From positions 1 through 6,890 of the forward strand of contig JBOGXB010000087.1 in the NCBI GenBank assembly GCA_050694215.1: a stretch of DNA of 6,890 bases, written 5' to 3'. Shown piece after piece: positions 1 to 5,753 of the stretch; within the stretch, counting starts at the first letter, position 1; each line of letters begins with the position of its first letter. Made by a program: the position numbers and the translations under genes. This DNA comes from JBOGXB01 sp050694215. Lineage in GTDB: Bacteria; Actinomycetota; CADDZG01; WHSQ01. A model generated the notes under the pieces. The model did not search any database and had not been told where the DNA came from. It saw nothing but the letters and a program-made list of their open reading frames with translations.

Positions 1-668
1 TCGTCATCCCCGCATATAACGAAGGCGACAACCTTCCCGAGGTGCTGGGCGAGATGCCCGAAGCGGTCGAGGGGTTACCGGTCGCTCCGGTCGTGGTCAC
101 GGACGGTGCAACCGATGCAACAGAGGATGCGGCGCGCAGTCTCGGCGCGGCAGTCATCCGGCGAGATCTGCGGCGCGGGTCGGGTGCTTCGGTGCGTCTC
201 GGTTACGAGGTCGCGCTCAGAGCGGGAGCCAGGATCGTGGTGACCATCGATGCCGACGGGCAGCACGATCCCAAAGAGATGGAGACGCTCGTGCGTCCGC
301 TGCTCGCGGGCGACGCCGACATGGTGCAGGGCTCACGGATCCTGGGCACGTTCGAGATCGACTCGCGAGCACGTAAGTACGGAGTGAGGTTGTTCGCTCG
401 CCTCCTGAGCGCGCTCGGCCGCTCCAGGATCACCGATCCGTCCACCGGCTATCGGGCCGTGACTGCTCGAGCGCTTCGTCACCTGGACCTGAAGCAGGAC
501 CAGTTCTACGTGTCCGAGGTAATCCTCGATGCATCGCGCAAAGGGCTACGGGTGGTTGAGGTTCCGATAACGCTCCGCAGGCGCGCCAACGGGCACACGA
601 AGAAACCGACCACGCTGCGCTACGCGTGGGGTTTCAGCAAGGCGATAGTCCGCACCTGGTTCAGATAG
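1..668 (+). CDS. Family 2 glycosyltransferase, dolichyl/polyprenyl-phosphate mannosyltransferase-like (5' truncated)
   Basis: The reading frame is open from base 3 to the TAG at 666-668, giving 221 visible codons; only the N-terminal few residues should be missing because the first visible residues are the GT2 opening motif VIPAYNE. Other GT-A hallmarks follow: TDGATDAT at about residues 33-40, the metal/nucleotide-binding DADGQHDP at 83-90 (DxD = D83, D85), and DPSTGYRA at 145-152, the usual acceptor-side motif of DPM1-like enzymes. There is no membrane segment at the C-terminus, so it is a soluble or peripheral catalytic domain. By family it would transfer a sugar from a nucleotide donor (GDP-mannose or UDP-glucose type) to a polyprenyl phosphate at the inner membrane; donor and acceptor cannot be read from sequence. 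The usual DDGS motif is TDGA here, keeping only the second Asp. The GTG at 42 is internal, not the start. It overlaps the convergent NYN gene by 8 bases. Confidence 0.85.
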   Translation, partial: VIPAYNEGDNLPEVLGEMPEAVEGLPVAPVVVTDGATDATEDAARSLGAAVIRRDLRRGSGASVRLGYEVALRAGARIVVTIDADGQHDPKEMETLVRPLLAGDADMVQGSRILGTFEIDSRARKYGVRLFARLLSALGRSRITDPSTGYRAVTARALRHLDLKQDQFYVSEVILDASRKGLRVVEVPITLRRRANGHTKKPTTLRYAWGFSKAIVRTWFR

Positions 669-1701
669 ATCCGGTGGAGAGATAATAGTCCTCGGCATCG
701 TCGTCCCACTCGAGATCGACCACACCCTTCGCTCGCGCTGCCTTCACGAACTGAAGGAACCCTCCGTAGCCGAAGTCCTTCTCGCTGAATCCGGGCTTGC
801 GTCTGCGAAGCTCGTTCTTCATCCCCGACAGCAGGGGCGCCCCCGTCTTCTGCTCTAGCTCGGAGACCACGTCGTGCAGCAATTCGAAGGCGGCCTGCTC
901 CTCCCCGCCCCCACCGCTGGGGAAGTCGACGAAGGGGTCCCCGTCGGCACTCCCCTGGTGCAGCTCCACGACGCCCATAGTCTCGAGATGGCGCATCAGC
1001 TCCGTCCAGCTCCTGAACCCGTAGTCACCTTCCGAGAAGGTGGGGTCCTTCCGCAGGATCACCCGTTTGACCATAGAGCTGAGCACCGGTCCGTCCGTGT
1101 TGTGTTGAAGGCCGGCCAGCGTCCGAGTCACCAGCCGAGAGATCTCCGCGAAGTCCGATACCTCCTCCGCCTGGCCGTTGCCCGACTCTCTGCGCTTCCG
1201 GCGCCTGGGAGCACTGCGCGCGGAGCCGGGGCCCAGAAGCCTCTCGTAGAAGAGGAACTCATCGCACGCCCCGGGGAGCAACTCGGACGTCGATCCTTCG
1301 ACGCCCACTCCTATCACGCGCTTGTTGAGCTCCCTGAGCTTGAGGACGAGCGGCGTGAAGTCGGAGTCACCGGAGGCGATGACGAACGTCGTCACGAAGT
1401 CGCGCTGAAAAGCCAGCTCGAGAGCATCGACGGCCAGTTTTATGTCCGCCGCGTTCTTCCTGACCATCCCGGTGCGTTGTGGCACCTCTACCATCTCGAT
1501 ACGTTGGGACACGACGTCCTGGCGATGCTCGGAGAAGAGGTTCCAATCCGCGTAAGCGCGCCGCACGACGAGGCGTCCTCGCTCGCTGAGCGCCTCCATG
1601 ATCACGCTCATGTCGAGCTTCTCACCTCGGTCCCTGGCGCCGAGGGCGAGGTTCTCGAAATCGACGAACAGCGCGATGCGCTCGTCTTCAGCCACGGTCA
1701 C
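661..1701 (-). CDS. NYN-domain putative ribonuclease with two C-terminal OST-HTH/LOTUS domains
   Basis: A 346-residue protein. Residues about 8-157 form a NYN (LabA/DUF88, PIN-like) nuclease fold: ALFVDFENL with D14, AADIKLAVDAL with D86, and VIASGDSDFTPLV with D112 and D114 supply the expected acidic metal-binding residues. A basic linker (RRRKRR, about 166-171) leads to two winged-helix OST-HTH/LOTUS-like repeats at about 183-260 and 270-342, separated by a Gly-rich stretch. The repeats share the pattern LSxM-K, then FSE-D(Y/F)G(F/Y), then a helix and a GVV(E/D)L strand. OST-HTH domains are associated with RNA binding, so an RNA-directed nuclease in the cytoplasm is likely; the substrate is unknown. 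The start is GTG at 1701, with another GTG two codons downstream at 1695 as an alternative; neither has a clear Shine-Dalgarno. The gene lies 24 bases after the RNase D stop and in the same frame, supporting co-transcription. Confidence 0.85.
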   Translation of the reverse strand: MTVAEDERIALFVDFENLALGARDRGEKLDMSVIMEALSERGRLVVRRAYADWNLFSEHRQDVVSQRIEMVEVPQRTGMVRKNAADIKLAVDALELAFQRDFVTTFVIASGDSDFTPLVLKLRELNKRVIGVGVEGSTSELLPGACDEFLFYERLLGPGSARSAPRRRKRRESGNGQAEEVSDFAEISRLVTRTLAGLQHNTDGPVLSSMVKRVILRKDPTFSEGDYGFRSWTELMRHLETMGVVELHQGSADGDPFVDFPSGGGGEEQAAFELLHDVVSELEQKTGAPLLSGMKNELRRRKPGFSEKDFGYGGFLQFVKAARAKGVVDLEWDDDAEDYYLSTGSI

Positions 1702-1725
1702 CAGCGCTAAGTCTGTCCATCGGAG

Positions 1726-2919
1726 TCACAACGCCACCTCCTCCACGTAGGGGGGCCCCTCGACGCCCTTCACTGCGATCCGACCCCGTGCGAGGTCCAC
1801 AACGGCTTGCCCCGCGAGGTCGCGCCGCCAACCGTTCAGCAGCCTGTGGTTCGTTCCATCCCGTAGTCCCTCGAAGACTTCGATCAGCACGGCCTCGAGC
1901 TCGGAACGGGTGGACACGAGCTCGGTGGCGATGCCGGCCTGCTCACAACGAGCCCTCACGACCGCGTCTGCAAGACCTGCCATCATTCGCGCCCTCATCT
2001 GCAGGGCCCGCCCTGCGGCCTTTGGCGACTCGATCGCGGGTGCCCTCCTCCCTTGCTCCACGGCAGCGAGGATCTCCTTGCCCGACCTTTCGGTCTCCTT
2101 CACGTTCATGCCCCGGATGGCCTGAAGCTGGCCGGTCGACGAGGGACGGCGACGAGCGATCTCCACAAGGGTCGGGTCCTTGATGACCCAGCCACGGGGG
2201 AGGTTCCGTCTCGCAGCCGCCTCTTCACGCCAGCGCGCGACCTCCTTGAGGACGGCCGCCTGCCGGCCCGACAGGGTCCCTCTTCCCGCCACCTTGCGCC
2301 ATGCCTCGTCCGGATCGATCCCGTAAGCGTCTGGATCCTCGAGCGACCTCATCTCCTCCTCGACCCACCCAAGGCGACCTAACACCTGCAATCGCTCCTT
2401 GAGTCTCTGTGCGATCCCGAGCAGATACCTCACGTCGTCTCCTGCGTAGCGAAGCTGCGCCCCGGTGAGCGGCCGGCGGCACCAGTCTGTGTACGACTCT
2501 CCCTTTTCCAGCGTCACGCCCAGAACCCCTTCGACCAAACGACCGTAAGGGAGCGACGCGCCGTGTCCGGCGAAACCGGCCGCGAGCTGAACGTCGAAGA
2601 CTTTCCTGGGTACGACACCGTAGATCTCGTAGAAGAGCTCGAGATCCTGCTTGCCTGCATGCACGACAACTTCGACCGACTCGTCGGCGATCAGATCTGC
2701 AACACCGCTCAGGCGTGATCCTTCCAGTGGGTCGATCAGGAAGACGTGATCGAAGGTTGCAATCTGCACCAGACATAGCCGGGCCCTGTAGGTGCGCTCG
2801 CGCATGAACTCCGTGTCGAGGCCGATCGCCCCCGCTCCTCGAGCGCTCTCGACAGCGTGTTCGAGCTCGGCTCCCGTCGTGACGAGCGCAGCGCGACCCG
2901 ACTTCACTCCGGCGCTCAA
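1726..2919 (-). CDS. rnd: Ribonuclease D (DEDDy 3'-5' exoribonuclease with HRDC domain)
   Basis: A 397-residue protein with a complete DEDDy exonuclease: Exo I LDTEF (D35, E37), Exo II HAGKQDLELF (D92) and Exo III YAGDDVRYLL (Y158, D162). An HRDC helical domain follows at about 215-292 (RQAAVLKEVARWREEAAARR, then the GMN turn), and a further helical region at about 305-385 ends at DLARGRIAV. Length and domain order fit RNase D, which trims 3' ends of tRNA precursors and other structured RNAs with divalent metals. The start is taken as TTG at 2919, whose last two bases are the first two of the TGA stop of the upstream acyl-CoA dehydrogenase (TTGA overlap); an in-frame GTG at 2907 is the alternative. 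The overlap implies translational coupling. The NYN gene follows 24 bases downstream, giving two adjacent RNA-processing proteins. Confidence 0.9.
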   Translation of the reverse strand: MSAGVKSGRAALVTTGAELEHAVESARGAGAIGLDTEFMRERTYRARLCLVQIATFDHVFLIDPLEGSRLSGVADLIADESVEVVVHAGKQDLELFYEIYGVVPRKVFDVQLAAGFAGHGASLPYGRLVEGVLGVTLEKGESYTDWCRRPLTGAQLRYAGDDVRYLLGIAQRLKERLQVLGRLGWVEEEMRSLEDPDAYGIDPDEAWRKVAGRGTLSGRQAAVLKEVARWREEAAARRNLPRGWVIKDPTLVEIARRRPSSTGQLQAIRGMNVKETERSGKEILAAVEQGRRAPAIESPKAAGRALQMRARMMAGLADAVVRARCEQAGIATELVSTRSELEAVLIEVFEGLRDGTNHRLLNGWRRDLAGQAVVDLARGRIAVKGVEGPPYVEEVAL

Positions 2920-4070
2920 GCTTCCGGTAGCCCCAACTCGCGCGCTATCAAGATGCGCATGACCTCTGACGTCCCTTCGCCTATCTCGAGGACCTTCGAG
3001 TCACGGAAATGCCTGCAGACGGGGAACTCTTCGATGTAGCCGTACCCTCCGTGGATCTGGACCGCGTCGCGCGCAACGTCCACTGCGATCTCGGACGCGT
3101 ACAGCTTCGCCATGGCCGCCTCCTTCTTGTACGGGCGCCCTACCTCCCTCAGCCACGCTGCACGGTAGTACGCGCTGCGGGCGAGCTCCGTATTCATGGC
3201 CATGTCCGCGACCTTGAACTGAAGAGCCTGGAAGCTGCCGATGGGCCTGCCGAACGCGGAACGCTCGTGCATGTAAACGAGACACTCGTCGACGCACCCC
3301 TGGGCGAGCCCCACCGCGAGCGCCGCGATCGCGATCCGGCCGTCGTCCAGGATCTTGAGAAAGTTCTTGAACCCCTCACCCCTCTTCCCGAGGAGGTTCT
3401 CCTCAGGAACGCGGCAGTCATCGAACGCGAGCTCTCGTGTATCGGAATGCCACCACCCCATCTTGCGGTAGGGGTTCCCCACCTCGAAGCCGGCGGTGTC
3501 CGCGGGGATGATGATGGCCGAGGTCTCTTTCGTTCCTGCATCCCCACCGGTTATTGCCGTTACGGTCACGAACGACGTGATGGGGGTGCCCGCGTTCGTG
3601 ATGAAGGACTTCGATCCGTTCACGACCCATTCGCCACTCTCGAGCCTCGCCGTCGTCCGGGCAGCGCCTGCGTCGGAGCCGCCGCCGGGCTCGGTCAGGC
3701 CGAATGCCGCGAGCGAGTCGCCCGCCGCGAGCGGCGGCAGCCACCGCTGCCTCTGTTCCTCCGTCCCGAAGCGATAGACGGGCATCGCACCCAGTCCAAC
3801 GGCCGCCTCGAGGGTGATCGCGAGGGACGAGTCCACGCGGGCGATCTCCTCGATTGCCAGACACAGAGTCAGGAAATCCGCTCCCGAGCCTCCGTACTCC
3901 TCGGGGAAGGGCAGGCCGAAGAGGCCCAGATGGGCCATCTGCTTGACCGCGTCCATCGGAAGCTCGTGTGCTTCGTCCCACCGCTCCGCATGCGGACGGA
4001 TGGCATCGTCGACGAACTCACGAACTGTCTTCTGGAAATCCTGTTGCTCCCGCGACAGGTCCAGATCCAT
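2916..4070 (-). CDS. Acyl-CoA dehydrogenase, FAD-dependent
   Basis: A complete 384-residue enzyme, the standard length for the short/medium-chain acyl-CoA dehydrogenase family. The N-terminal helical domain (1-120) is followed by signature 1, AFGLTEPGGGSDAG (122-135), the beta domain with WVVNGSKSFITNAG (148-161), and the C-terminal helical domain with RSAFGRPIGSFQALQFKVADM (270-290). Signature 2 is QIHGGYGYIEEFP (338-350), and the putative catalytic base is E365 in IGEGTSEVMR. It should oxidise an acyl-CoA to the trans-2-enoyl-CoA and pass electrons to ETF; an exact substrate cannot be assigned (isovaleryl-, butyryl- or other acyl-CoA are all possible). ATG at 4070 is chosen because the protein opens with the typical MDLDLSREQQ. 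No Shine-Dalgarno is visible before it, but a TAGGCT box ending 6 bases upstream could give a leaderless mRNA. It overlaps the RNase D start by 4 bases and heads a probable three-gene operon. Confidence 0.93.
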   Translation of the reverse strand: MDLDLSREQQDFQKTVREFVDDAIRPHAERWDEAHELPMDAVKQMAHLGLFGLPFPEEYGGSGADFLTLCLAIEEIARVDSSLAITLEAAVGLGAMPVYRFGTEEQRQRWLPPLAAGDSLAAFGLTEPGGGSDAGAARTTARLESGEWVVNGSKSFITNAGTPITSFVTVTAITGGDAGTKETSAIIIPADTAGFEVGNPYRKMGWWHSDTRELAFDDCRVPEENLLGKRGEGFKNFLKILDDGRIAIAALAVGLAQGCVDECLVYMHERSAFGRPIGSFQALQFKVADMAMNTELARSAYYRAAWLREVGRPYKKEAAMAKLYASEIAVDVARDAVQIHGGYGYIEEFPVCRHFRDSKVLEIGEGTSEVMRILIARELGLPEA

Positions 4071-4076
4071 GGCGTC

Positions 4077-4082
4077 AGCCTA
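4077..4082 (-). promoter_or_regulatory. Possible -10 box (TAGGCT) for a leaderless acyl-CoA dehydrogenase transcript
   Basis: On the minus strand TAGGCT fits the actinobacterial TANNNT -10 pattern and ends exactly 6 bases before the ATG at 4070. This would place the transcription start at or next to the A of the ATG. The lack of a Shine-Dalgarno in front of this ATG agrees with leaderless translation. No convincing -35 box was found at 16-18 bases further upstream, so this is a weak call. Confidence 0.3.
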
Positions 4083-4201
4083 CGGGCAATCGACACCCAT
4101 TCGCGGTGGTCAGCCTGGACGCGGTTCCGGGGCTGCGCCGACCGTCGTCCCTCGCGAGGAGCGCGACGGCCGCGGCCTGATCGGCCGGGGCCTGCTCCTT
4201 C

Positions 4202-4246
4202 GGCGCACGCCGGCCGCATCCGATCCGCTGTTCGTCGGCGTGCGCC
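4202..4246. repeat. Inverted repeat, 11-bp perfect arms
   Basis: GGCGCACGCCG at 4202-4212 is perfectly complementary to CGGCGTGCGCC at 4236-4246, with a 23-base loop. On RNA from the minus strand it would form a very stable GC hairpin between the R2lox-SCP2 stop and the acyl-CoA dehydrogenase. No U-tract follows on either strand, so it is not a standard terminator. It could protect a 3' end, be a protein-binding site, or be part of a longer structured region with the nearby AGGAGC (4157-4162) and GCTCCT (4194-4199) arms. Confidence 0.6.
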
Positions 4247-4256
4247 TCAGAGCCCT

Positions 4257-4358
4257 CGCTCCGGGACGACGGCTCGGCTCCGCCCCTATGACACTCTGGC
4301 GACGCCCCCCCGCTCTGGGACGCTCGCTCGGCTCCGCCCCTACGGACGCTCAGGCGCG
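4257..4358. repeat. Imperfect direct repeat, two copies, 54-base period
   Basis: Bases 4257-4290 and 4311-4344 match at 29 of 34 positions, including an uninterrupted 17-base identity, GCTCGGCTCCGCCCCTA, at 4272-4288 and 4326-4342. Weaker similarity continues to about 4358 if a one-base gap is allowed (ACACTCTGGCG against GACGCTCAGGCG). The copies are non-coding, sit just downstream of the R2lox-SCP2 stop and have the same orientation. They look like units of a short interspersed GC-rich repeat, but copy number elsewhere cannot be judged from this window. Confidence 0.7.
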
Positions 4359-4377
4359 GACAGCCAGACGCTTTCGA

Positions 4378-5656
4378 TCAGATGAACAGGCGCGGCAGCT
4401 TCGCCTTCGCCGACAGCGACCCGTGCACCTTGAGCCTTCTCTTGAGGAGGGCCCAGCGCGGGTCCGTCCGACCGACCGCGATCCGGGCCCAGTCCGAGGA
4501 CGCGATCTCCAGTCTCAGCGCCGGCGCCCCGGCTCTTCCCGGCTTCGCCTCCGCGTGGCCGTCGGTAACGACGAGATGCCAGGACTCGCCGTCGGTGAAA
4601 TCCCACTCGATGGGACCGCCGAGGCTACGCGCGATGTCGAGGTCGATTGCGCGTTCCATCCCATCGAAGAGGATCTCCATGACTTCCTCGTCGACATGGG
4701 GCTCTCGGCGCTCGTCGCCGATGACCCCGGCGCGGATCAAGATCCACGCACGTCGCGCCCGCTCCTCGTAGGACATTGACGGGTCCTCTCGCGACAGGAG
4801 CCGGATCTCGGTTCTGTCGATGCCGACCCGGCGCAGCTTCGTCTCGAGCGAGCGCATCCCGAAGGCCTCGATCTCCTCGAGGGTGAAGTCGAAGCACTCG
4901 GCATAAGACTGGTCGAGATTTGGCGGCACGAACACGCCGACGGCCCACGGCATGACGCGATCGAGCATCTCGATCGCAGCGGAGCGGCATTCTTTCGAGG
5001 AGGCGATGAGCTCGCCTAGAAGCTTGATCCCGAACGCTACGTGGCGCGCCTCGTCGCGCGACACGTTGGCAATGCCGGTCGAGAAGCCGGGCAGGATCTC
5101 GAGCTTCTCGACGTACCGCTGGATGAAGTGCTCCGGGTATGGCGAGCGTCCCCTCTATCAACACATGGTAGAGGGTGATCATCTGGGCCAGCAGCGCACG
5201 ATCCTTACGCTTCCTCCGCAGTGCTTCGCTGGTGCGATCGAGCTCTGCGAACACTTGCTGAAAACCCCACGTCAGGTGAGGCTCCATAGCCTCGAACGTC
5301 GATTGCGTATCGCTTCCCTGCCCGGCGACCTCGCGCATGAAACGATCGAAGAAGACATGATGGCGCGCCTCGTCGACGATCTGCGTGGTCAAGAAGACCT
5401 GCTGCGGATAATCGAGGTTCGCGTCGAGGACCGGCGTCAGCGTGCGCGCGACCGCTTCCTCACCGACGAGGAACATGGCGTAATTCCACATGGCGGCCTC
5501 GCGTTGCCGCTCGGTGAGCCTGGAGCGCCAGTGCTCGACGTCGACGGTGAAATCGATCCCCGTCGCGCTCCAGTTGTTCTCCTCCCACAAGCGGTAGAGG
5601 CGCTCGTAGGAGATCGCCTCCTGTCGTTGGGCCTGCTCGATCGGGTCCTGTGGCAT
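4378..5656 (-). CDS. R2-like ligand-binding oxidase (R2lox) fused to a C-terminal SCP2 lipid-binding domain; frame broken by one extra base
   Basis: The gene runs from ATG 5656 to TGA 4378. Correcting a one-base insertion near 5132-5140 gives about 425 residues. The ferritin-like domain (about 1-305) has all six metal ligands of the R2 family: E67 (GEEAV), E96 and H99 (DEARHH), E168 (LIEGTLA), E202 and H205 (RDEARH). Two more residues point to R2lox rather than ribonucleotide reductase R2: V69, two after the first Glu, and Y163, five before the third Glu, are where the R2lox Tyr-Val ether cross-link forms. R2lox is usually about 310 residues; here about 100 extra residues (about 327-423, coded at 4387-4677) resemble an SCP2 sterol/fatty-acyl carrier domain: FDGMERA, IEWDFTDGESWHLVV, the VGRTDPRWALLKRRLKVHG segment, and a final LPRLF. 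R2lox binds a long-chain fatty acid beside a Mn/Fe centre; the natural reaction is unknown. A strong Shine-Dalgarno supports this start over the ATG at 5695. It is divergent from an acyl-CoA dehydrogenase. Confidence 0.8.
5128..5143 (-). other. Frameshift site inside the R2lox-SCP2 gene (+1 base)
   Basis: Family-like sequence reads ...YHVLIEGTLA in one frame up to GCC (5143-5141), then EHFIQRYVEKLEILPGFSTG in the next frame from GAG (5133-5131). Between them the minus strand reads ATACCCG, one base too many. Removing the A at 5140 gives ...LAYPEHF; removing a G at 5133-5134 gives ...LAIPEHF. The frames on both sides keep their ligand residues intact, so decay, if real, is very recent; a sequencing or assembly error is the simplest explanation. 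A CCC-G run is present, but there is no adjacent stop codon or stimulatory element to suggest programmed frameshifting. Confidence 0.8.
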
Positions 5657-5662
5657 TCGTTT

Positions 5663-5667
5663 CCTCC
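5663..5667 (-). promoter_or_regulatory. Shine-Dalgarno GGAGG for the R2lox-SCP2 gene
   Basis: GGAGG on the minus strand lies 6 bases before ATG 5656. The in-frame upstream ATG at 5695 has no comparable site and would put this GGAGG inside the coding sequence, so 5656 is preferred. With that start the fourth Glu and last His ligands fall at residues 202 and 205, the numbering I recall for the M. tuberculosis R2lox. Confidence 0.8.
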
Positions 5668-5702
5668 GGGCCGGAAAGGGAATATCCTGTCGCATGTAGA
5701 AC

Positions 5703-5718
5703 TTGACCGGTGAGTCAA
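5703..5718. promoter_or_regulatory. Inverted repeat TTGAC-N6-GTCAA in the divergent promoter region, putative operator
   Basis: TTGAC (5703-5707) and GTCAA (5714-5718) form a 16-base dyad in the 97-base gap between the R2lox-SCP2 start (5656) and the acyl-CoA dehydrogenase start (5754). The size and symmetry fit a site for a dimeric regulator, such as the TetR-type repressors that often control lipid genes. Each arm also reads TTGAC outward and so could serve as a -35 element: TTGACC for the plus strand and TTGACT for the minus strand. Matching -10 boxes are poor (AGGTAT at 5725-5730 is the best on plus), so the promoter reading is uncertain. No regulator gene is present in the window. Confidence 0.45.
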
Positions 5719-5740
5719 CTTTTCAGGTATCCCTCGAAGC

Positions 5741-5746
5741 AGGAGG
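5741..5746 (+). promoter_or_regulatory. Shine-Dalgarno AGGAGG for the plus-strand acyl-CoA dehydrogenase
   Basis: A full AGGAGG lies 7 bases before GTG 5754. It fixes that non-ATG start, which also gives the typical family N-terminus (V/M)DFSLSEEH. Confidence 0.85.
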
Positions 5747-5753
5747 CTATCCC

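Larger units (their letters stand above)
4071..4377. other. 307-base non-coding gap with repeats
   Basis: This lies between the stop of the R2lox-SCP2 gene and the start of the acyl-CoA dehydrogenase, both on the minus strand. No reading frame here resembles a known protein. Open frames across it on the plus strand are antisense continuations of neighbouring genes and encode Arg/Pro-rich low-complexity sequence. It holds a 54-base-period direct repeat near the R2lox end, an 11-bp inverted repeat, short GC palindromes (CTCGCGAG at 4151-4158, GGCCGCGGCC at 4168-4177) and a possible leaderless promoter at the acyl-CoA dehydrogenase start. No hairpin followed by a T-tract was found, so a classical intrinsic terminator is not supported. 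Confidence 0.7.

Noticed and set aside
874..1710. Plus-strand open frame opposite the NYN gene
   Set aside because: It has no recognisable motifs and no ribosome binding site; the minus-strand NYN and OST-HTH motifs explain the sequence.
4200..4250. Intrinsic terminator
   Set aside because: The hairpin is strong but no T-rich tract follows on either strand.
3009..4385. Long open frame on the plus strand, antisense to the acyl-CoA dehydrogenase
   Set aside because: It mirrors an unmistakable enzyme on the minus strand, shows no protein-family motif, and becomes Arg/Pro-rich through the repeats at 4257-4358. Long antisense frames are expected at this GC content.
4625..5128. Continuation of the R2lox frame past the frameshift as a real C-terminus
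   Set aside because: After IEGTLA the frame becomes Arg/Ala-rich with no family features, while the adjacent frame continues R2lox with EHFIQRYVEKLE and DEARH.
5128..5143. Programmed +1 frameshifting
   Set aside because: There is no stop codon, upstream Shine-Dalgarno-like stimulator or obvious downstream structure at ATA-CCC-G; sequencing error or mutation is simpler.
4378..5656. Class I ribonucleotide reductase R2 (NrdB) as the identity of this gene
   Set aside because: Glu at all four carboxylate ligand positions, the V69/Y163 cross-link pair, no neighbouring large subunit and the SCP2 extension fit R2lox better than NrdB.
5657..5695. Upstream ATG at 5695 as start of the R2lox-SCP2 gene
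   Set aside because: It lacks a Shine-Dalgarno, whereas ATG 5656 has GGAGG six bases upstream.
4952..5713. Plus-strand open frame opposite the R2lox domain
   Set aside because: It is antisense to the conserved metal-ligand helices and has no family similarity that I can see.
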